Shown here in pieces: positions 60,151-64,000 of a DNA stretch of 64,000 nucleotides. The notes below the pieces were generated by a model. That model saw only the letters and a program-made list of their open reading frames with translations. It searched no databases and was not told where the DNA came from. The position numbers and the translations under genes were made by a program. Position 1 is the first letter of the stretch. Each line of letters begins with the position of its first letter. Source of the stretch: Nonomuraea sp. SBT364 (lineage in GTDB: Bacteria > Actinomycetota > Actinomycetes > Streptosporangiales > Streptosporangiaceae); assembly GCF_001083785.1 (NCBI RefSeq), contig NZ_LAVL01000001.1, positions 124,001 through 188,000 on the forward strand, read 5' to 3'.

Positions 60151-60330
60151 CTAGAGGGTCAGTTTCCGGAGGAGGCCCTCGAGATCGCGCTCGCCGTCGG
60201 GGGTCTGGGCGCCGTGGACCAGTCCGTCGCGGATCAGCGCCGTGGCCGCGGGGCGCATGATCTGCCCCATCCAGGCGTCGTTCTCCCGCAGGAGCCCCTC
60301 GGCCAGGTCCTCGGGCAGGGGCGAGTACTC
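60151..60330 (-). pseudogene. C-terminal fragment of an unidentified protein
   Basis: The minus-strand frame reads LPEDLAEGLLRENDAWMGQI, MRPAATALIRDGLVHGAQTP and DGERDLEGLLRKLTL then stops. Good codon bias, helical. The apparent start upstream lies within the HxlR remnant on the other strand, so the true N-terminus is missing. Family not recognised. Confidence 0.4.
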
Positions 60331-60442
60331 TCTCACGCCGCTCGGCGAATCGCTGCGGGAGCCGTTCGGCCGGTTGTACGGCTGGACGGTCGACAACGCA
60401 GACGAGATCCAGAGGCATCAAATGGAGTACGACCAGCGTTGA
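60323..60442 (+). pseudogene. HxlR-family regulator, C-terminal remnant
   Basis: Only the last 39 codons remain: EYSLTPLGESLREPFGRLYG followed by WTVDNADEIQRHQMEYDQR. HxlR winged-helix regulators end in exactly this way (VEYSLTPLGRSL..., then a helix with the pattern A-x-x-x-DEI). The DNA-binding part is absent, so it is non-functional. Its truncation point coincides with the edge of the opposite-strand fragment near 60323, indicating a recombination joint. Confidence 0.7.
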
Positions 60443-60488
60443 TCTTCGGGGATCTTGCTCGTCCGGCGTGGAAAGGCGCTGGCCGGTT

Positions 60489-61160
60489 TCAGCGGTCGTC
60501 GTCGGCGAAGCCTGTGCGGTAGGCGAGGACCACGGCCTGGACGCGGTCGCGTAGGTCCAGCTTGGTGAGGATCCGGGAGACGTAGGTCCGGACGGTCTCG
60601 AAGCTGATGACCAGTTCCGCGGCTATCTCGGCGTTGGAGAGGCCACGGGCGATCAGCCGCAGCACCTCGCGTTCGCGGGGAGCCAGGACGGCCAGCGGAT
60701 CCTCGCCGGGGGTGGGGACGGCCGGGCGGAGGCGGTCGGCGAAGCGACCTATCAGGGTACGGGTCACGGTGGGGGACAGCAGGGACTCCCCGCGGGCGAC
60801 GGTGCGGACGCCGTTCACCAGGTCCAGTAGTGGGGTGTCCTTCAGAAGGAAGCCGCTGGCTCCGGCACGCAAGGCTTCGTAGACGTACTTGTCCACGTTG
60901 AACGTGGTCACCACCAGTACCTTCGGCGGCGCCACGACACCGGGGCCGGCGATGCGCCTCGTCACCTCGATGCCGTCCATCAGCGGCATGTGGATGTCCA
61001 TGACCACCACGTCGGGCTTCAGGCTGGTGACCGCCTCGACCGCGGCCGGGCCGTCGGCGGCCACGCCGACCACCGCCATGTCCGGCTGCGCGTCGAACGC
61101 CGTCAGGTAGCCGGCACGGACGATCTCCTGGTCCTCGCAGATCACGACACGGATGGTCAT
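60489..61160 (-). CDS. LuxR/NarL-type response regulator
   Basis: 223 residues. Receiver: VVICEDQEIVRAG, Asp55 in VVVMDIHMPLMDG and Lys in GFLLKDT; LuxR domain: LAPREREVLRLIARGLSNAE and ISFETVRTYVSRILTKLDLR. Its start overlaps the kinase stop by four bases. The receiver shares many stretches with the regulator at 10946-11635, such as YLTAFDAQPDM against YTTIFSAQPDM, so they are paralogues. Confidence 0.93.
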   Translation of the reverse strand: MTIRVVICEDQEIVRAGYLTAFDAQPDMAVVGVAADGPAAVEAVTSLKPDVVVMDIHMPLMDGIEVTRRIAGPGVVAPPKVLVVTTFNVDKYVYEALRAGASGFLLKDTPLLDLVNGVRTVARGESLLSPTVTRTLIGRFADRLRPAVPTPGEDPLAVLAPREREVLRLIARGLSNAEIAAELVISFETVRTYVSRILTKLDLRDRVQAVVLAYRTGFADDDR

Positions 61161-62332
61161 TCGGTACCGCCTGCGGGGATCGACGCGGAGACTCGGAAAC
61201 CGCCGTCCGGCCGCTCGCCCGCGGCGAGCTCACCGCCCATCGCGCCTATCCGGTCACGCAGTCCAGCCAGGCCGCGGCCGCCGGAGAGGCTGCTTCTCGC
61301 GCCTACGGGGACCGCGGCGGCGGCGTTCGTCACCTCGACCTCCACGCGGTGGTCCCGATAGCCGATGCGAACGGTGGTGGGGCGGCCCTCGGCGTACTTG
61401 ACGGCGTTCGTCAGGCCCTCCTGCACCACCCGGTACACGGCCAGCCCCACGCCGACCGGGAGCGAGGGCTGGTCGCCGTCCTCCACCAGTTCGATCGGCT
61501 GGCCGCCGCTTCGGGCCTGTTCGACCAGGTCTCGCACGCTGCCCATGACGGGCGTGGCCGACTCTCCGGTCGCCTCCAGCACGTCCAGCAGATACCGCAG
61601 TTCGGCCAGGGCTCGGCGGCCGGCGCCGCCGATCGTGGACAGTGCCGTGACCACGCGTTCCGGCGACGTGGCCACGAACTGCGTGGCGTCGGCCTGCACG
61701 ACGATGGCGGTGACGTGGTGGGTCACCACGTCGTGCAGCTCCCGCGCGATGCGCGCCCGCTCCGCGGCGGCCGCGGCCTCGGTGGCGAGCCGCCGTCGTT
61801 CGGCCTCCTGGAGCCGCTGCCCCCGTACGAAGGCGCCGCCCAGCCAGCACGCGGCGAAAAGCAGGTAGAAGATCAGGAAGTCGCTCTGCAGAACCGGTGA
61901 GCCGAGCAGGACCACGGCCACGCACAGCACGACGTACGCGGCCGACGCCACGACGGCGATGACGCGCCGGAATCGCTCCTGGTGCGCGCCCACCGAATAC
62001 AGCGCAATGTACACCGACACGGTGCCGAACTGCATCGGGTAGCCGAGCGTCTCGTGGAGCGCGAAAGCCGGGCCGGTGATCGCCAGACACGCGGCGGGCC
62101 ATCGCGTGCGCACGGCCAGAGGCACCGTCTGGGCCAGGATCAGGACGATCTGGAACGCGTCGGCCGGGCGTCCTGACCGGTTTCCGAACTCGACGCTCAT
62201 GATCGACAGCGCCGGCACGAACGCCAGCCCGGTGCACACCACGGCCAGCCACCGGTCCCATACCCGGGCGTCGTAGACGCGCCACACCTCCCGCAACCTC
62301 CGGAAGCGGTCGCTGGCCCAGGTCCCCGGCAT
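61157..62332 (-). CDS. Sensor histidine kinase, NarL/HisKA_3 type
   Basis: 391 residues. Six hydrophobic segments with short loops in the first 165 residues, then ARIARELHDVVTHHVTAIVV with phosphorylated His200, and a HATPase_c domain with QEGLTNAVKYA and GGRGLAGLRDR. The HisKA_3 box is identical to the kinase at 9765-10949, and the membrane part follows the same pattern (FVPALSIMSVEFGNRSGRPA against FVPTLSVIGAQLGDLPRRPA). It is divergent from the S33 peptidase gene at 62500, which is a likely target. Confidence 0.93.
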   Translation of the reverse strand: MPGTWASDRFRRLREVWRVYDARVWDRWLAVVCTGLAFVPALSIMSVEFGNRSGRPADAFQIVLILAQTVPLAVRTRWPAACLAITGPAFALHETLGYPMQFGTVSVYIALYSVGAHQERFRRVIAVVASAAYVVLCVAVVLLGSPVLQSDFLIFYLLFAACWLGGAFVRGQRLQEAERRRLATEAAAAAERARIARELHDVVTHHVTAIVVQADATQFVATSPERVVTALSTIGGAGRRALAELRYLLDVLEATGESATPVMGSVRDLVEQARSGGQPIELVEDGDQPSLPVGVGLAVYRVVQEGLTNAVKYAEGRPTTVRIGYRDHRVEVEVTNAAAAVPVGARSSLSGGRGLAGLRDRIGAMGGELAAGERPDGGFRVSASIPAGGTE

Positions 62333-62499
62333 GGCTCAGAGCCTATCGATCTCTGATTCCCGATGTTGCCGCGTTTGTCCCTCAGATGAGCTACACGGAA
62401 TGTCCGCAACGCGGTGATTCGGGACAGGGCCTTCCACTCCTACCTTTCTCATCAGCGGCTGACAACCACGGTCAACCACGATGTCGGAGGACAGCACCA

Positions 62500-64000
62500 T
62501 GGGAAACACCATTCGCGTACGCGTCGCCGTCGCCGGCGCCCTGACCGCGGTCGCGGCAACGGGGGCGGTGATCGGCGGGCAGCCGGCCGGCGCCAGGGCC
62601 GTGGCGACCGCCGGTCACGTCCAGACTTCGATCAAGTGGGGTGAGTGCCCGGAACCCGCACCGGGCGCCAAACGGAACCCCGGGCAAACCTGCGGCCTGG
62701 TCAAGGTGCCTCTGGACTACCGCCGGCCCGGCGGAGAGACCATCACCGTCGCGGTCTCCAGGATCGCCACCGCCAAGCCCGGCAAGAAGCGCGGCGACCT
62801 GCTGTTCAACCCGGGTGGCCCGGGACTGCAGGGCCTGGACATGCCCGGCCAGATGGCACTCACGCTCCCGAAGGGGGTGCTGGACTCCTACGACCTGATC
62901 GGGTTCGACGCGCGCGGCGTCGGCCACAGCACCCCGATGAGCTGCGGCCTGTCCGGCACCAGCCTTCTCACCATCTTCCCCTACCCCGGCGCCGGCGGCT
63001 CGATCGAGGGCAACGTCACCAACGCGCGCGCCGTCGCCCGGCAGTGCGCCACGATCGGTGACAAGCTCCGCTTCTTCAACAGCGCGAACACCGCCCGCGA
63101 CATGGATCGCATCCGCCGGGCGCTCGGGGCGCGGAAGATCTCCTACTGGGGCCAGTCCTTCGGCACCTACCTCGGCGCGGTCTACGCCTCGCTGTTCCCC
63201 CGCAACACCGACCGGATGGTGCTGGAGGGCAACGTCGACCCGGCCAAGGTGTGGGCGAAGATGCTGAACACCTGGAACCAGGGCATGAACGACCGGTTCC
63301 CGGACGCCGCCCGCGTGGCCGCGGCGGACGACGCCGACCTCGGGCTGGGCAGCACTGCCGGCGAGGTCACCGACGCCTTCCTCGCGCTGGCCGACCGCCT
63401 CGACCGGAAGCCGGCCATGATGCCGGGCACGTCGGTCGCCATCAGCGGTGCGCTGCTGCGCGGCGTCACGTACCAGATGTTGCAGCGCAACGAGCTGCTC
63501 GCCCCGCTCACCCGATTCTGGAAGGCGGCGGCCGACCTGTCGGCCGGCAAGGCCCCGGCGGACGCGGACGTCGCCGTGCTCCGGCAGATTCTCGCCGACG
63601 CCCCCGCTGTGAAGGGCGTGCCGGCGGACAACCAGGCCACCATGGTCCTGGCCATGCTCTGCGGGGACACCACCTGGTCGCGAGAGGTGGACTCCTACGC
63701 CGACGCCACCGCGGCCGCCCGCGCCAAGTACCCGCTGAGCGCGGGCATGCCCAACAACATCCTGCCGTGCGCGTTCTGGTCGCGGAAGCCGATCGAACCG
63801 GTGGTCAAGGTCACCTCGCGCGGTCCGCGTAACATCCTGATCCTGCAGAACCGCCGCGACAACGCCACACCGTGGGCAGGGGGCCGGGGAATGCGCAGGG
63901 CCCTGGGTGACCGCGCCGGCTTCCTCGGTGTCGAGCACGGCGGCCACTTCGTCTACGGCACCGGCTCGACCTGCGCCGACAAGGCCACCGTCGCGTTCCT
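62500..64000 (+). CDS. Secreted alpha/beta-hydrolase, peptidase family S33 (TAP-like), cut by the window
   Basis: 500 codons are visible from ATG 62500, seven bases after GGAGGA; an ATG at 62482 is possible. The signal peptide is RVRVAVAGALTAVAATGAVI with cleavage near GARA. LLFNPGGPGLQGLDMPGQMA (oxyanion block), nucleophile Ser220 in YWGQSFGTYLG, an acidic residue in LQNRRDNATP and His in EHGGHFVYG are all present, so only the last residues are missing. It is a paralogue of the S33 enzyme at 21982-23472. The divergent two-component system probably controls its expression. Confidence 0.9.

Noticed and set aside
1..64000. Search for CRISPR arrays, tRNA/rRNA genes, riboswitches, replication origin or phage integration sites
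   Set aside because: No regularly spaced repeats, cloverleaf signatures or conserved leader motifs were seen by eye; a covariance-model scan would be needed to exclude small RNAs.
1..64000. A secondary-metabolite gene cluster suggested by the SARP, P450 and thioester-reductase genes
   Set aside because: These genes are spread over 30 kb with unrelated genes between, and no NRPS, PKS, terpene or RiPP core gene is present.

Overview
The window is very GC-rich DNA with strongly GC-biased third codon positions, short intergenic gaps and a gene set typical of a soil actinomycete: a SARP/AfsR-type regulator, several NarL-type two-component systems, ECF sigma factors (one ECF41-like with a SnoaL-type tail, one paired with a CU044_5270-type membrane protein), S33/TAP-type secreted peptidases, MFS exporters under TetR, MarR or other local control, a bacterial P450 and small secreted proteins. 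Streptosporangiaceae (Nonomuraea-like) is my best guess from gene content, but no rRNA or other taxonomic marker is present. No tRNA, rRNA, CRISPR array or intact transposon was seen. It reads as an accessory chromosomal region rich in regulator/effector pairs and gene remnants.

Layout. 1-6.7 kb: a truncated ATC-hydrolase-like gene, a double GNAT acetyltransferase, a methyltransferase, a cysteine-rich orphan, a secreted I36-type protease inhibitor and a large SARP-NB-ARC-TPR regulator. 6.9-12.5 kb: a small secreted protein, a class D beta-lactamase homologue translationally coupled to an MFS exporter, a histidine kinase/response regulator pair and a CPBP membrane protease. 12.8-19.2 kb: an IS630 transposase remnant, a free-standing thioester-reductase protein, a DHA2 exporter with a TetR regulator and a clear operator, and two SRPBCC proteins. 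19.6-26.8 kb: an ECF sigma factor with its membrane partner, an S33 peptidase, and a DUF418 protein-kinase-regulator operon.

27-38.7 kb: RidA, a LysE exporter, a secreted TagC-like beta-propeller, a MarR-MFS pair, a secreted seven-blade RCC1 protein, a P450, a LysR regulator divergent from an oxidoreductase-hydrolase operon, and a secreted orphan. 39-48.7 kb: a DUF2254 / SulP / GAP cluster divergent from a second SulP transporter, an arylsulfatase pseudogene, DoxX, a broken VOC gene and an ECF41-like sigma factor. 48.7-50 kb is a graveyard of gene pieces, including a serine-recombinase fragment. 50-64 kb: SDR, MFS, a TetR-acyltransferase divergon with a perfect operator, PadR-hydrolase, GNAT, a YdeI-like protein, an AhpD-like protein divergent from a WYL regulator, a second graveyard with an HxlR tail, and a second two-component system paralogous to the one at 9.8-11.6 kb, divergent from a second S33 peptidase that runs off the right edge.

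Main themes are (i) self-contained regulator-operator-effector modules with readable palindromes, (ii) duplication of one kinase/regulator pair, each copy beside a different protease-type gene, and (iii) many recent frameshifts and truncations that mark recombination points. I found no locus that I can confidently call a wholly new system; the best candidates for a second look are the SulP/GAP/DUF2254 cluster, the duplicated kinase systems and the operator-controlled beta-lactamase-like/MFS pair.
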